From: Mycobacterium sp. AZCC_0083
GTDB taxonomy: Bacteria > Actinomycetota > Actinomycetes > Mycobacteriales > Mycobacteriaceae
Assembly (NCBI RefSeq): GCF_014202335.1
Contig: NZ_JACHGP010000013.1
Location: 1 to 64,000, forward strand
DNA: 64,000 nt
Reading direction: 5' to 3'
Made by a program: the position numbers and the translations under genes. Below are positions 52,701 to 61,093 of this stretch, piece by piece; position 1 is the stretch's first letter, and each line of letters begins with the position of its first letter. The notes beneath the pieces were generated by a model. The model worked only from the letters and a program-made list of their open reading frames with translations, ran no database searches and was not told the DNA's origin.

Positions 52701-54279
52701 GCTGCGCGACGGCGTCGGCATCCCGGTACCGGTAGGCGTGCCAACGAGTTTCACCGAGTCGGTGCCAGATCCGCTCGGTGAACTGCTCGGCCGGTACGCC
52801 CGCACCCACGGACCGTTCACCACCCACGACGCCGCCGCCCGGTTCGGGCTCGGGTTGCGCGTCACCGCCGACGTGCTTGGTCGGATGGCCGTCGACCGGA
52901 AGCTGTTGCGAGGCGAGTTCCTCACCACCGGCGAGTCCGAACAGTGGTGCGACGCCGATGTATTGAAGATCCTGCGCCGCCGGTCACTGGCCGCGTTGCG
53001 CGCACAGGTGGAGCCGGTGAGCACGGCGGCCTACGCCCGGTTCCTGCCCGCCTGGCAGCAGGTCGGCAAGGCCCAGGTGTCGGGCATCGACGGTCTTGCC
53101 ACCGTGATCGAACAGCTTGCGGGCGTGCCCATTCCGGCGTCGGCGGTCGAACCTCTGGTGTTCGGGCAGCGGGTCCGCGACTATCAGCCCGCCATGCTCG
53201 ACGAATTGCTGGCGGCGGGCGAGGTGACGTGGTCGGGCGCCGGCCAGATCGGAGGCAACGACGGCTGGATCGCCTTCCACTCCGCCGACTCGGCGCCGCT
53301 GACGATGGCCGCGGCGGCCGAGATCGAGTTCACCGACGCCCACCGGTCCATCCTCGACACCCTCGGTCACGGTGGCGCGTACTTCTTCCGGCAGCTCGGC
53401 GATCGCCGCGTCGCCGATTCCGAGCAACTCAAAACGGCTCTCTGGGAACTGATCTGGGCCGGCTGGGTCACCGGTGACACGTTCTCCCCAGTGCGCGCAC
53501 TGCTGCACGGCACGGGCCGGCGCGGCGGCACACACCGCCAACGCCAGCGTCCACCGCGGCTGAGCCGCTACAGCGTCGCGCATGCCCAGACCCGCACGTC
53601 CGAGCCGACAGTTGCGGGCCGCTGGTCCGCGCTCCCGCCCGCCGAGCCGGAATCCACGGTGCGTGCCCACTTCCAGGCCGAGTTGTTGCTCAACCGCTAC
53701 GGCGTCCTGACCAAGGGGTCCTCCGAGGGACTGCCCGGTGGGTTCGCGATGCTCTACAAGGTGCTCAGCGCCTTCGAGGACGCGGGCAAATGCCAACGCG
53801 GCTACTTCGTCGAATCACTGGGCGGCGCCCAGTTCGCGGTGGCCTCCACCGTGGACCGGCTGCGCACCTACCTCGACGACGTCGACCAGGAGCGGCGTGC
53901 CTATCAGGCGGTCGTACTCGCTGCGGCCGACCCGGCCAACCCGTACGGCGCCGCCCTGCCGTGGCCCGGCGACGGCGCACACCGCCCGGGCCGCAAGGCC
54001 GGCGCCCTGGTGGTGCTGGTCGACGGGGAGCTGGTGTGGTTCCTGGAGCGTGGTGGGCGCACGCTGCTGTCCTACTCCGACGACGCGCAGGCGAATCGGT
54101 CCGCAGCGGCCGCACTTGCGGAGGTGGTCGGCGGCCGTCGGCTGCAGTCGTTGTTGGTGGAGAAGGTCAACGGCGTCGCGGTGCTCCATCCGAGTGTTGA
54201 CGACCGTCTGTCCGCCGTGCGCGACGCCTTGACCGCCAGCGGCTTCGCCCGCACCCCACGGGGCCTGCGGCTGCGCTGA
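49759..54279 (+). CDS. lhr: Lhr, large ATP-dependent helicase
   Basis: A 1506-residue SF2 helicase. Walker A is APTGSGKT (46-53), motif II VDEVHAV, motif III LSATVRP and motif VI QRIGRAGHQVG. A winged-helix and the Lhr core domain follow, then the long C-terminal domain (about residues 900-1506) found in mycobacterial Lhr. It unwinds DNA and RNA:DNA hybrids 3'-5' and belongs to the mitomycin C-induced DNA repair set. Same place and order as Rv3296. GTG start. Confidence 0.95.
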   Translation: MSTIDPLERFGALTREWFTGTFAAATPAQVEAWSAIASGDNTLVIAPTGSGKTLAAFLWAIDQLAAAEPRPPKAGTRVLYISPLKALAVDVERNLSTPLTGITRVAERLGLPAPQISVGVRSGDTLPARRRELIARPPDILITTPESLFLMLTSAARDTLAEVTTVIVDEVHAVAATKRGAHLALSLERLDQLLEKPAQRIGLSATVRPAEEVARFLAGTAPATVVAPPSGKTFDLSVQVPVPDMANLAENSIWPDVEGRIVDLIESHNSTIVFANSRRLAERLTARLNEIHAERTGVELSDERNPQVGGGSPAHIMGSGQTFGAEPVLAKAHHGSVSKEQRALVEDDLKSGRLRAVVATSSLELGIDMGSVDLVIQVEAPPSVASGLQRIGRAGHQVGEISRGVLFPKHRTDLIDCAVTVQRMLAGQIETMRVPTNPLDILAQHTVAAAALEPLDADRWFDAVRRSAPFATLPRSAFEATLDLLSGKYPSTEFAELRPRLVYDRDAGVLTARPGAQRLAVTSGGAIPDRGLFTVYLASNADSEKPSRVGELDEEMVYESRPGDVISLGATSWRITEITHDRVLVIPAPGEPARLPFWRGDGVGRPAELGEAIGAFTGKLSGMAREEFDTHCHTMGFNDYATDNLWQLLDEQRQATGAVPTDTTFIVERFHDELGDWRVILHSPYGLRVHGPLALAVSRRLRERYGIDEKPTASDDGIIVRLPDTDLDSGGAVTFADLFVFDADEIDPIVTDEVGGSALFASRFRECAARALLLPRRHPGKRSPLWHQRQRASQLLDVARKYPDFPMVLETVRECLQDVYDVPTLRDVMNRVAQRRIRLLEVETATPSPFAASLLFGYVGAFMYEGDSPLAERRAAALSLDSVLLAELLGRVELRELLDPQIIASTIAQLQHLTAERAARDAEGVADLLRLLGPLTEDEIAQRSTADDVGGWLEGLRTARRVLTVSFAGQTWWVAIEDVGLLRDGVGIPVPVGVPTSFTESVPDPLGELLGRYARTHGPFTTHDAAARFGLGLRVTADVLGRMAVDRKLLRGEFLTTGESEQWCDADVLKILRRRSLAALRAQVEPVSTAAYARFLPAWQQVGKAQVSGIDGLATVIEQLAGVPIPASAVEPLVFGQRVRDYQPAMLDELLAAGEVTWSGAGQIGGNDGWIAFHSADSAPLTMAAAAEIEFTDAHRSILDTLGHGGAYFFRQLGDRRVADSEQLKTALWELIWAGWVTGDTFSPVRALLHGTGRRGGTHRQRQRPPRLSRYSVAHAQTRTSEPTVAGRWSALPPAEPESTVRAHFQAELLLNRYGVLTKGSSEGLPGGFAMLYKVLSAFEDAGKCQRGYFVESLGGAQFAVASTVDRLRTYLDDVDQERRAYQAVVLAAADPANPYGAALPWPGDGAHRPGRKAGALVVLVDGELVWFLERGGRTLLSYSDDAQANRSAAAALAEVVGGRRLQSLLVEKVNGVAVLHPSVDDRLSAVRDALTASGFARTPRGLRLR

Positions 54280-54321
54280 ACTCCCTCGCCAGAACGGGTT
54301 TCGCCGATAGACTCCGTTGGT

Positions 54322-54939
54322 ATGACCACCGATGGCGAGCACGGCGGTGAGCTCTCCGACGTCGAGCTGCGGGTGCGGGCACTCGAATCGATCCTGACCG
54401 AGAAGGGCTACGTCGATCCGGCCGCCATCGACGCCGTGGTCGAGGCCTACGAGACGCGGATCGGACCACGTAACGGTGCTCGGGTGGTCGCCAAGGCGTG
54501 GGCCGATGGCGGGTTCGCGCAATGGCTGCGCGATGACGCCACCGCGGCGATCAGCTCGCTCGGCTACACCGGCCGCCAGGGCGACACGATGGTCGCCGTC
54601 GAGAACACCCCAAGCGAGCACCACATGGTCGTCTGCACCCTGTGCTCCTGCTACCCGTGGCCGGTGCTGGGCCTCCCGCCGGTCTGGTACAAATCGGCGC
54701 CGTACCGCTCACGCGCGGTGTTCGATCCGCGCGGCGTGCTGGCGGAGTTCGGCGTGACACTTCCGGAGGTCACTCGGATCCGGGTCTGGGATTCGACGGC
54801 GGAGGTGCGCTACTTGGTGATTCCGATGCGCCCCGCCGGCACGGACGGTTGGAGCGAGGAGCGCCTCGCCGACCTCGTCACCCGCAACTCGATGATCGGC
54901 ACGGGCCTGGCCCTCTCCCCAGAGCAGGTGCCCGCGTGA
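54322..54939 (+). CDS. nthA: Nitrile hydratase alpha subunit, cobalt type
   Basis: 205 residues with the metal-binding motif CTLCSC at 105-110. Thr in the second place marks cobalt rather than iron enzymes (CSLCSC). Two of the cysteines become oxidised in the mature centre. GYTGRQGDTM and YPWPVLGLPPVWYKSAPYRS are conserved. TAGACT (54308-54313) is a possible -10 almost at the start. Hydrates nitriles to amides, or may act on thiocyanate. The stop overlaps nthB (GTGA). Confidence 0.93.
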   Translation: MTTDGEHGGELSDVELRVRALESILTEKGYVDPAAIDAVVEAYETRIGPRNGARVVAKAWADGGFAQWLRDDATAAISSLGYTGRQGDTMVAVENTPSEHHMVVCTLCSCYPWPVLGLPPVWYKSAPYRSRAVFDPRGVLAEFGVTLPEVTRIRVWDSTAEVRYLVIPMRPAGTDGWSEERLADLVTRNSMIGTGLALSPEQVPA

Positions 54940-55592
54940 ACGGGGCTCAGGACATGGGTGGCCAGATGGGTTTCGGGCCCGTCGAGGCAGAGACCGACGA
55001 GCCAACGTTCCACGCGGACTGGGAGGCTCGGGTTCTCGGACTCACCATTGCGATGGGCGCCGCCCGCGCGTGGAACGTCGACATGGGCCGCGCCGCACGC
55101 GAATCGCTGCCACCGGCCGAGTATCTGTCGTCGAGCTACTACCAAATCTGGCTCAGGGGTCTGCAGAAGCTCCTGGTGCAGAGCGGCCTGGTCGCTCAGG
55201 ACGAGCTCGATGCCGGCCGTTCGCTCGTGCCTGGTAGGCCGGGCACGGGCGTGCTCAAGCCGGAGAACGTACAGCGCGTTCTGACCACCGCCGTGTCCAA
55301 CGAACGCCCCGTCGCAACGCCGGCCCGCTTCGCGGTCGGCGATGCCGTCGTCACCCGAAACATGAACCCCCTTGGCCATACTCGGCTACCGCGTTATGCG
55401 CGCGCCAAGCGCGGCATCGTCGAACGGATGCACGGGGCCCAGGTGTTCGCCGATGCGAATGCAACCGGCCGCGAGGATCCGCAATGGCTCTACACCGTGA
55501 GCTTCACCGGGGTGGAGCTGTGGGGCGACGATGCCGACCCCTCGCTGGTGGTCTCGATCGATGCGTGGGAAAGCTATCTTGAAGCCGGCTGA
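54936..55592 (+). CDS. nthB: Nitrile hydratase beta subunit
   Basis: 218 residues: GAQDMGGQMGFGPVEAETDE at the N terminus (the MGG...GP start of beta subunits), FHADWEARVLGLTIAMGAAR and the C-terminal SH3-like barrel (PRYARAKRGIVERMHG, LYTVSFTGVELWG). It forms the active site with NthA. Its last 32 bases overlap the start of the activator gene. Confidence 0.92.
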   Translation: MNGAQDMGGQMGFGPVEAETDEPTFHADWEARVLGLTIAMGAARAWNVDMGRAARESLPPAEYLSSSYYQIWLRGLQKLLVQSGLVAQDELDAGRSLVPGRPGTGVLKPENVQRVLTTAVSNERPVATPARFAVGDAVVTRNMNPLGHTRLPRYARAKRGIVERMHGAQVFADANATGREDPQWLYTVSFTGVELWGDDADPSLVVSIDAWESYLEAG

Positions 55593-55968
55593 CGCCCTGC
55601 TCGCCGCGGCCGACCCCGTCGCACCGATTCCGCGTGATGCCGATGGCGCTCTGGTCTTCGAAGCACCCTGGGAGGCCCAGGCTTTCGCGATGACGCTGGT
55701 GCTCTACGAACGCGGCCTGTTCACCTGGACCGAGTGGGCATCGACGTTGGCTAGCGAGATCACGCGTGCCCAGGCCGCGGGCGATCCCGACGACGGCTCG
55801 ACGTACTACCGGCATTGGCTGGCTGCCATTGAGCACATCGTCGTCGACAAGGGCGTGGCCACCTCGGGGCACCTCGACGCGCGTCGCGCCGCATGGGATC
55901 GCGCGGCGCACGCCACGCCGCACGGTCAGCCGATCCTGCTGGACAACGATCCGTCCCCCGACCGCTAG
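55561..55968 (+). CDS. Nitrile hydratase activator / accessory protein
   Basis: 135 residues of the P14K/NHase accessory family, related to the beta-subunit N terminus: FEAPWEAQAFAMTLVLYERG and FTWTEWASTLASEI. Such proteins load cobalt into the alpha subunit by subunit swapping. An ATG at 55561 and a TTG at 55579 are possible starts. The alpha-beta-activator order is typical of Co-type operons. Confidence 0.85.
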   Translation: MRGKAILKPADALLAAADPVAPIPRDADGALVFEAPWEAQAFAMTLVLYERGLFTWTEWASTLASEITRAQAAGDPDDGSTYYRHWLAAIEHIVVDKGVATSGHLDARRAAWDRAAHATPHGQPILLDNDPSPDR

Positions 55969-56024
55969 GACGATTCTTTCGTCAAAAATGACAAAACTTG
56001 AGCGATACCGCCCATACTGAGGGC

Positions 56025-56516
56025 ATGGTCTCACTCATCGTTCACGCCCTCCTCGGCGTCCTCGTCATCGTCTGGATCGTGCGGGCCAATCCGCACGTCT
56101 TCGCCCGCCCCAGCACCGGCCCGGCGTTCTCGGCGCTGGAGATCGCGTTCTACGTCATCGGCATCGCATCGATCGCGCTCGGCTACTACTTCAACCACCA
56201 GTTCGTCGCGCAATACGCCATCGAAGGGGGCAACCCGATCTGGGGCCCCGGCAGCTGGCAACAGTTCATCGCGCTCGGCTACGCCAACCCGGCGGCGGCG
56301 TCGGCCAGCCAGGACTACACGATCATCAACGTGATCCTGCTGCCGCTGTTCACCGTCGTCGACGGCTACCGCCGCGGCATCAAACGGCCGTGGCTGTTCT
56401 TCGTGGCCAGCCTGTTCACCAGTTGCGCGTTCTCCTACGCGTTCTACTTCGCCGTGGTCGAGCGCCAGCACCGCCAGGAGAAGGCGGCCAACGGACTGAA
56501 CACCGTCTCGGCCTGA
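56025..56516 (+). CDS. DUF2834-like membrane protein
   Basis: 163 residues with about four spans: MVSLIVHALLGVLVIVWIVR, ALEIAFYVIGIASIALGYYF, YTIINVILLPLFTVVDGYRR and WLFFVASLFTSCAFSYAFYF. Function unknown. CATACT (56013-56018) could be a -10 for a nearly leaderless transcript; GAGGG before the ATG could also serve as ribosome site. Confidence 0.75.
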   Translation: MVSLIVHALLGVLVIVWIVRANPHVFARPSTGPAFSALEIAFYVIGIASIALGYYFNHQFVAQYAIEGGNPIWGPGSWQQFIALGYANPAAASASQDYTIINVILLPLFTVVDGYRRGIKRPWLFFVASLFTSCAFSYAFYFAVVERQHRQEKAANGLNTVSA

Positions 56517-56560
56517 ATGCTTCGACGCCCGTCGAACCATCGACGATGCACCCTTGAGGC

Positions 56561-56968
56561 ATGGACGAAAACGAAGTCGAAGCGGTGGCCCGCTCATGGG
56601 AGGAAGCCCTCGCCAACCACGACGTCGAGGGGCTACTGGCCTGCTACGCCCCGGACGCGACATTGGAGAGCCCGGTCGTCGCGCACATCCTCGGCGGACG
56701 CGGCGTGTGCCAAGGCCACGCGCAGCTTCGACCGTTCGTCACCGAGGTCGTCGCGCGAACACCCAATGAGCGGCACTACCACCGTGCCGGGTTCTTCACC
56801 GACGGACACCGTGCGATGTGGGAGTACCCGCGCAGCACGCCAGAGGGTGAGCAGATGGACTTCGTGGAAGTCATGGAAATCGAGAACGGCCTGATTCATG
56901 CCCACCGCGTCTATTGGGGCTGGCGAGGCGTGCAGATTCTCGCGAAGGACGAGTACCACCGGCCGTAA
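56561..56968 (+). CDS. SnoaL-like / NTF2-fold protein
   Basis: 135 residues: EVEAVARSWEEALANHDVEG, LLACYAPDATLESPVVAHIL, GGRGVCQGHAQLRPFVTEVV and IENGLIHAHRVYWGWRGVQI. A polyketide-cyclase/NTF2-like barrel of unknown substrate, not closely related to the two SnoaL paralogues at 24-31 kb. 44 bp after the DUF2834 gene. Confidence 0.8.
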   Translation: MDENEVEAVARSWEEALANHDVEGLLACYAPDATLESPVVAHILGGRGVCQGHAQLRPFVTEVVARTPNERHYHRAGFFTDGHRAMWEYPRSTPEGEQMDFVEVMEIENGLIHAHRVYWGWRGVQILAKDEYHRP

Positions 56969-56973
56969 CGCGT

Positions 56974-57600
56974 GTCGAACGACTTGGATTCGTCGGCCAC
57001 ATGGCTACGCAGTCTCCCATGATGGTGTTCTCACTACTGTGGGGTTTTCCGTACTTGACCTCCGCACAACACCTTTCAGTGACGACGGCAAGCTCGCTCG
57101 TCATGGGGCTCGCCGTTGCCACAATTCCGATCGGACAACTCGTCGGCGTGATGACCGCGCGCTACCCCATGTATCGATTGTGGGTCATCCTCGGCGTTTC
57201 GTGCACGACCAGCACGGTGTGGACGCTCGTCTTGGCCGCTCCGGGAACTGCGCCGGTGTGGATGCTCGTCGTTCTCGTACTTTCCCTGGCTGCGCGAGGA
57301 CCGGGTTCGGTCGTGGGTTTGGACATCGCGCGCACATCGAATCCGCCCCTAAACATCGGCGTCGCGCAGGCAATCGCGAACCTCGGTGGCTTTCTTTCCA
57401 CGCTGTTCGTCCTCGCAGCCATGGGAGGTGTCGTGACGGTGGCGGGTGGGTTCACACCGGAGGGATTTCGGATAGCTTGGCTCGTCATGTGCCCGATCTG
57501 GGGGTTTGCATCGTTGGCGTCATCGTCACCCGACACAAAGGTCGCCTGGCCCTCCGCGAACACGATCAACTTACGGGTCCGGCAAGGCCACGCAGCTCGG
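56974..57600 (+). pseudogene. MFS transporter relic, C-terminal half only
   Basis: The frame after the SnoaL stop has no start codon for about 30 bases, yet encodes the second half of an MFS carrier: LGFVGHMATQSPMMVFSLLW, FPYLTSAQHLSVTTASSLVM, VVGLDIARTSNPPLNIGVAQ and AIANLGGFLSTLFVLAAMGG. The N-terminal six spans are missing. The frame stays open beyond the likely end into the antisense of the aldolase gene. The junction with the preceding SnoaL gene is a deletion or recombination point. Confidence 0.7.
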
Positions 57601-57604
57601 CTGA

Positions 57605-58255
57605 TCACCAGGCGGCACGGAATCTTTCGGCCAGGTCCTTCATCGCGGCCGCTGGCAGCGAACTGGGGTGCAGTCGGTTCCACAGCAGTGCTGTCTCTTC
57701 GAGCTCTTCGAGCACCGCCATTGCCCGTAGTGGGGTGCCGTGCCAGACGTTCGGCCCGAGGCGTGCCAGGACGAGACTGCGCACGGGCCGGTGATCGCGG
57801 ATGCGCCGGGCCACCAGCCTTCCCACGTGTTCGGCGGTCGCAGCACTCCCTGGCGCGGAGTAGTGAAGTACGGGCGTCGAGCCGACCTTCATCACCTGGT
57901 AGGGCGTGATGGGGGGCAGCAGATCGCCTTCCGGCTCGCGCTCCTCGAAGGACGCGGCTACCACCTCTCTGCTGTGGGTGTGGATGATGCACCGGGCGGA
58001 GTTGTCTGCGTCATATACGCTGCGGTGCAACGCTATTGCCTTACTCGCCGGTTCGCCGTCGACGTGCACGCCGTCGGGATCAACGAAGGCGAGCGCCGCG
58101 GGGTCGAGTTCGCCCAGGCAAGCGTCGGTGGGCGTGATCAGATAACCGTCGGCAAGCCTGACGCTGATGTTGCCCGTCGTGCCATGGACGTAACCACGCG
58201 TGAACAGAGATGCGCCGACCCTGCAGATTTCCGTTCGCGCCTCGTCGAGGTTCAT
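57605..58255 (-). CDS. otnC: Class II aldolase/adducin-family protein (OtnC-like)
   Basis: 216 residues: GYVHGTTGNISVRLADGYLI, SKAIALHRSVY and the metal pair IIHTHSREVV (H92, H94). The third zinc His of the family, in LLANHGP, is absent: here the loop reads LARLGPNVWHG (R165-L166), with a His four residues on from the Pro. OtnC decarboxylates 3-oxo-tetronate 4-phosphate to DHAP. Pairing with OtnK supports that role if the site is functional. Start overlaps the otnK stop (ATGA). Confidence 0.82.
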   Translation of the reverse strand: MNLDEARTEICRVGASLFTRGYVHGTTGNISVRLADGYLITPTDACLGELDPAALAFVDPDGVHVDGEPASKAIALHRSVYDADNSARCIIHTHSREVVAASFEEREPEGDLLPPITPYQVMKVGSTPVLHYSAPGSAATAEHVGRLVARRIRDHRPVRSLVLARLGPNVWHGTPLRAMAVLEELEETALLWNRLHPSSLPAAAMKDLAERFRAAW

Positions 58256-59508
58256 TGCAGGGTCTCGAAGGCAGCGCGGAAGAAATCGGTCCGCCCGAAG
58301 TTGCCCGACTTGAGCGCGATGTGGACGCCACCCGCCGATGTCTCGCCCCACGCCCAGGCAACGCCTGGATCAATCTGAGGTCCCACGCGCAGAGACTGAA
58401 TCCCAAGCGCCTCGACGCAGGCCCCCGATGTCTCTCCGCCCGCCACCACCAGACGCCGCACGCCGGCGTAGTCGACGAGCATTCGGGCCGCGCGCGCCAA
58501 TGCGTGTTCCACCGCCTCGGCGGCGCGTCCACCGGAGATCTCCGCGGCGCGGGCCACGGCCTCCGGCGATGCGCTGGAGTAGAGCAATGGTGTTGCCCCA
58601 GAGTCGATCTGCCCATAGGCCCAGTGCAAGATCTCGTCGAGATGAGCGGGTCCGTCGAGGAGGGCATGTGGTTGGAGTGCTCGTTTGGGCCCCTCGTACG
58701 CCGCAACCTGCTGGTTCGTTGCCCGTGAGACACTGCCCGCGAGGACGGCGCCCGCACCAGCGGGCCCGGGAAGGTCGACCGCCGATGGGGAGAGTTCCAG
58801 CTGCCAGGCGGCGGGAAGGTGCTGTGCCAGACCAGATCCGCCCGTAACGACGGGGAGGTCGCGAGCCGCGACGGCCACCACGGCGAGATCGTCATCACAG
58901 ATGGCGTCGACGACCACCAATCCGCCGCCGTCGGCGGCGATCCGGGCGAGCTCCTCGGCCACGGCGACGTGCCCCTGCCGGACGGTGTCGTGCGTTATCA
59001 GGGATACCCGGCGACGGGTCTGTGGGCGCAGCAGCCGAATGACGGAGGAGTCGGTCATCGGCGTGAGTGGATGGTGTCGCATGGAGGACTCGTCGAGAAG
59101 CTCGCCACCGACGAACAGGTGGCCTTGATAGACCGTTCGACCCGTCCCGGGAAATGTTGGGACGACGATGGTGATGTGTTCACCGAGCCGGTCCAGGACG
59201 GCATCGACGACCGGACCGATGTTGCCTGCGGGCGTGCTGTCGAAGGTCGAGCAGTACTTGACGTACGTGTTCGAGGCGCCGCGCTCGCGCAGCCAGTCCA
59301 GTGCGGCGGTCGAGTTGCGCACCGCATCGTCCACGGGCGCCGTACGCGATTTCAACGCCACCACGACTGCCTGCGCATCGCCGATGTCCGCGTCGGCGCC
59401 GGGCACGCCGTTGAGTTGTACGGTGCGGAGCCCGGCGCGGGCCAAGTTGTTGGCCAGGTCGAGCGCTCCGGTGAAGTCATCGGCGATGGCTCCGAGTGCG
59501 AGTCTCAT
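58252..59508 (-). CDS. otnK: Four-carbon acid sugar kinase (DUF1537, OtnK-like)
   Basis: 418 residues: LGAIADDFTGALDLANNLAR at the N terminus (sugar-acid binding), YVKYCSTFDSTPAGNIGPVV, and the C-terminal nucleotide domain RRLVVAGGETSGACVEALGI. It phosphorylates 3-oxo-tetronate (from threonate or erythronate), though DUF1537 kinases vary. Middle of a tightly overlapped operon. Confidence 0.88.
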   Translation of the reverse strand: MRLALGAIADDFTGALDLANNLARAGLRTVQLNGVPGADADIGDAQAVVVALKSRTAPVDDAVRNSTAALDWLRERGASNTYVKYCSTFDSTPAGNIGPVVDAVLDRLGEHITIVVPTFPGTGRTVYQGHLFVGGELLDESSMRHHPLTPMTDSSVIRLLRPQTRRRVSLITHDTVRQGHVAVAEELARIAADGGGLVVVDAICDDDLAVVAVAARDLPVVTGGSGLAQHLPAAWQLELSPSAVDLPGPAGAGAVLAGSVSRATNQQVAAYEGPKRALQPHALLDGPAHLDEILHWAYGQIDSGATPLLYSSASPEAVARAAEISGGRAAEAVEHALARAARMLVDYAGVRRLVVAGGETSGACVEALGIQSLRVGPQIDPGVAWAWGETSAGGVHIALKSGNFGRTDFFRAAFETLQ

Positions 59509-60161
59509 GTGGCCGCTGCCAACCGGGCCCGAAGGGCCTCCATCAGGAGGCCGGGACTGGCGAGCACGTCGATGCCAAGCTGGTCAGCGAGCTTGGTTTG
59601 CAGGTGGGCCAAGGACGCCTGGGCCAGGACGATCACCTCGACACGCGGTGCGAGTTCCATGGCGGCCTGCTCGACGAGGCGGTCGTGTTGATCCTTGTCC
59701 CCTCGGTGTAGCGCGTCGTACGCCGCCGTGATCAGCATCGGCTCGATGACGACGTCGCCCCCGAGTGCGCGGGCGTGTTCGTGAAGCAGGTCGGTGCTGG
59801 CCGCCAAGGTGCTGGAGGCGGTGCACAGCAGTCCGATGACCGAACCGGTCTCCACGGCTAGTTGAGCCATCGGGTCATCGACCTTCACGATGGGGACGCC
59901 GAGTGTCCGTCGTGCGACGGCGACACCGGGTGATGTCGACGAGCACGTCATCACGATCAGGTCGGCACCCGTCGTCTCCGCCACGGCCAGCTGCGCGGTC
60001 AGTGCGTCGAAGACCACCTGCGGATCCTTGCCCCGCAACAGATCCTGCAGCAGTCCCTCGTTCAGAATGTGGAAAGCGTCCAGATCGGGAAGTTCCTCCG
60101 CCACCCGGGCCTTGAACATCTCCAGCACCCCGGTGACCGTGTGTACGAATGCGACTCTCAC
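59505..60161 (-). CDS. Aspartate/glutamate racemase-superfamily protein
   Basis: 218 residues: VRVAFVHTVTGVLEMFK, ADLIVMTCSSTSPGVAVARR (first catalytic Cys) and VIVLAQASLAHLQTKLADQL. Most racemases carry a second Cys in the later loop; here that place reads LAQASLAH, so a true racemase with two Cys acids is unlikely. An isomerase or hydantoin/malonate-type lyase role is possible. GTG at 60161 overlaps the lactonase stop. Confidence 0.75.
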   Translation of the reverse strand: MRVAFVHTVTGVLEMFKARVAEELPDLDAFHILNEGLLQDLLRGKDPQVVFDALTAQLAVAETTGADLIVMTCSSTSPGVAVARRTLGVPIVKVDDPMAQLAVETGSVIGLLCTASSTLAASTDLLHEHARALGGDVVIEPMLITAAYDALHRGDKDQHDRLVEQAAMELAPRVEVIVLAQASLAHLQTKLADQLGIDVLASPGLLMEALRARLAAAT

Positions 60162-61093
60162 GATGCTCCGCGGGTGTTGACGTACAGCGCGTAGAGGGAC
60201 GTGCCCGCAGCCATGAACAGCCGGTTGTTGAACCGACCCCCGAAGGCGACATTGGCACACCGTTCGGGAAGGCTGATGTGGCCGAGAGTCGTCCCCTCGG
60301 GGTCGAAGACCCGGACACCGTCGAGTTCGGCGGTACCCATCCCCCATCCGCACCAGAGGTTGCCATCCTCGTCGATGCACATTCCGTCCGGGATGCCGTC
60401 CTCGGCATCGATCAGGACCCTCTGGTTCGTCAATGCGCCGTCGCTCACGTCGTAGACGATGATGTTTCGGCGTGGGAGCGCTCGCGATTGCACGACGTAC
60501 AGGAGCTTTTCGTCCGGCGAGAAGGCCAGGCCGTTCGGCGATCTGACATCGTCTGCGACACAGTCCACTTCGAGGGAATCCGAGTCGACCCGGTAGATGT
60601 TCGTCGGCAGTTCGGGATCTGCCCGGTGCCCCTCGTAGTCACCCGAGATTCCGAAGGCGGGGTCGGTGAACCACACCGAACCGTCCCGCGCGACGGTCAC
60701 GTCGTTGGGGGAGTTCAACGGCTTGCCGTCGAAGGCGTCGGCGATCACGGTGACGCTGCCGTCGTATTCCGTCCGCGCCACACGGCGATTACCGTGCTCG
60801 CATGTCAACAGGCGGCCCCGTTGATCCCGGGCATTTCCGTTGGCGAACCGGGAAGGATGGCGGAACGTCGTCGTCTGGCTGGATGATTCGTCCCAGCGCA
60901 ACAGGCGGTCATTGGGCACGTCACTCCAGATCAGGCATCGTTGATCGCCGAACCACACCGGTCCCTCCGACCATCTGCAACCGGTGGCGAGACGCTCCAC
61001 CTTCGCGAGCACCACGACGTAGTCGGCGAAGCGCTGATCGAGGATTCGCACGGCTGGGTCGGGGAAGCGGTCGGCAGGACGCCAGTCGGTCAC
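60158..61093 (-). CDS. SMP-30/gluconolactonase-family lactonase
   Basis: 311 residues forming a six-bladed propeller. Metal-ligand regions are visible: WSEGPVWFGDQRCLIWSDVP (Glu), GKPLNSPNDVTVARDGSVWF (Asn), VRSPNGLAFSPDEKLLYVVQ (Asn) and IPDGMCIDEDGNLWCG (Asp). It opens a sugar lactone to the acid that downstream enzymes use. GTG start at 61093 overlaps the HpaI aldolase stop (GTGA). Confidence 0.9.
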   Translation of the reverse strand: MTDWRPADRFPDPAVRILDQRFADYVVVLAKVERLATGCRWSEGPVWFGDQRCLIWSDVPNDRLLRWDESSSQTTTFRHPSRFANGNARDQRGRLLTCEHGNRRVARTEYDGSVTVIADAFDGKPLNSPNDVTVARDGSVWFTDPAFGISGDYEGHRADPELPTNIYRVDSDSLEVDCVADDVRSPNGLAFSPDEKLLYVVQSRALPRRNIIVYDVSDGALTNQRVLIDAEDGIPDGMCIDEDGNLWCGWGMGTAELDGVRVFDPEGTTLGHISLPERCANVAFGGRFNNRLFMAAGTSLYALYVNTRGAS

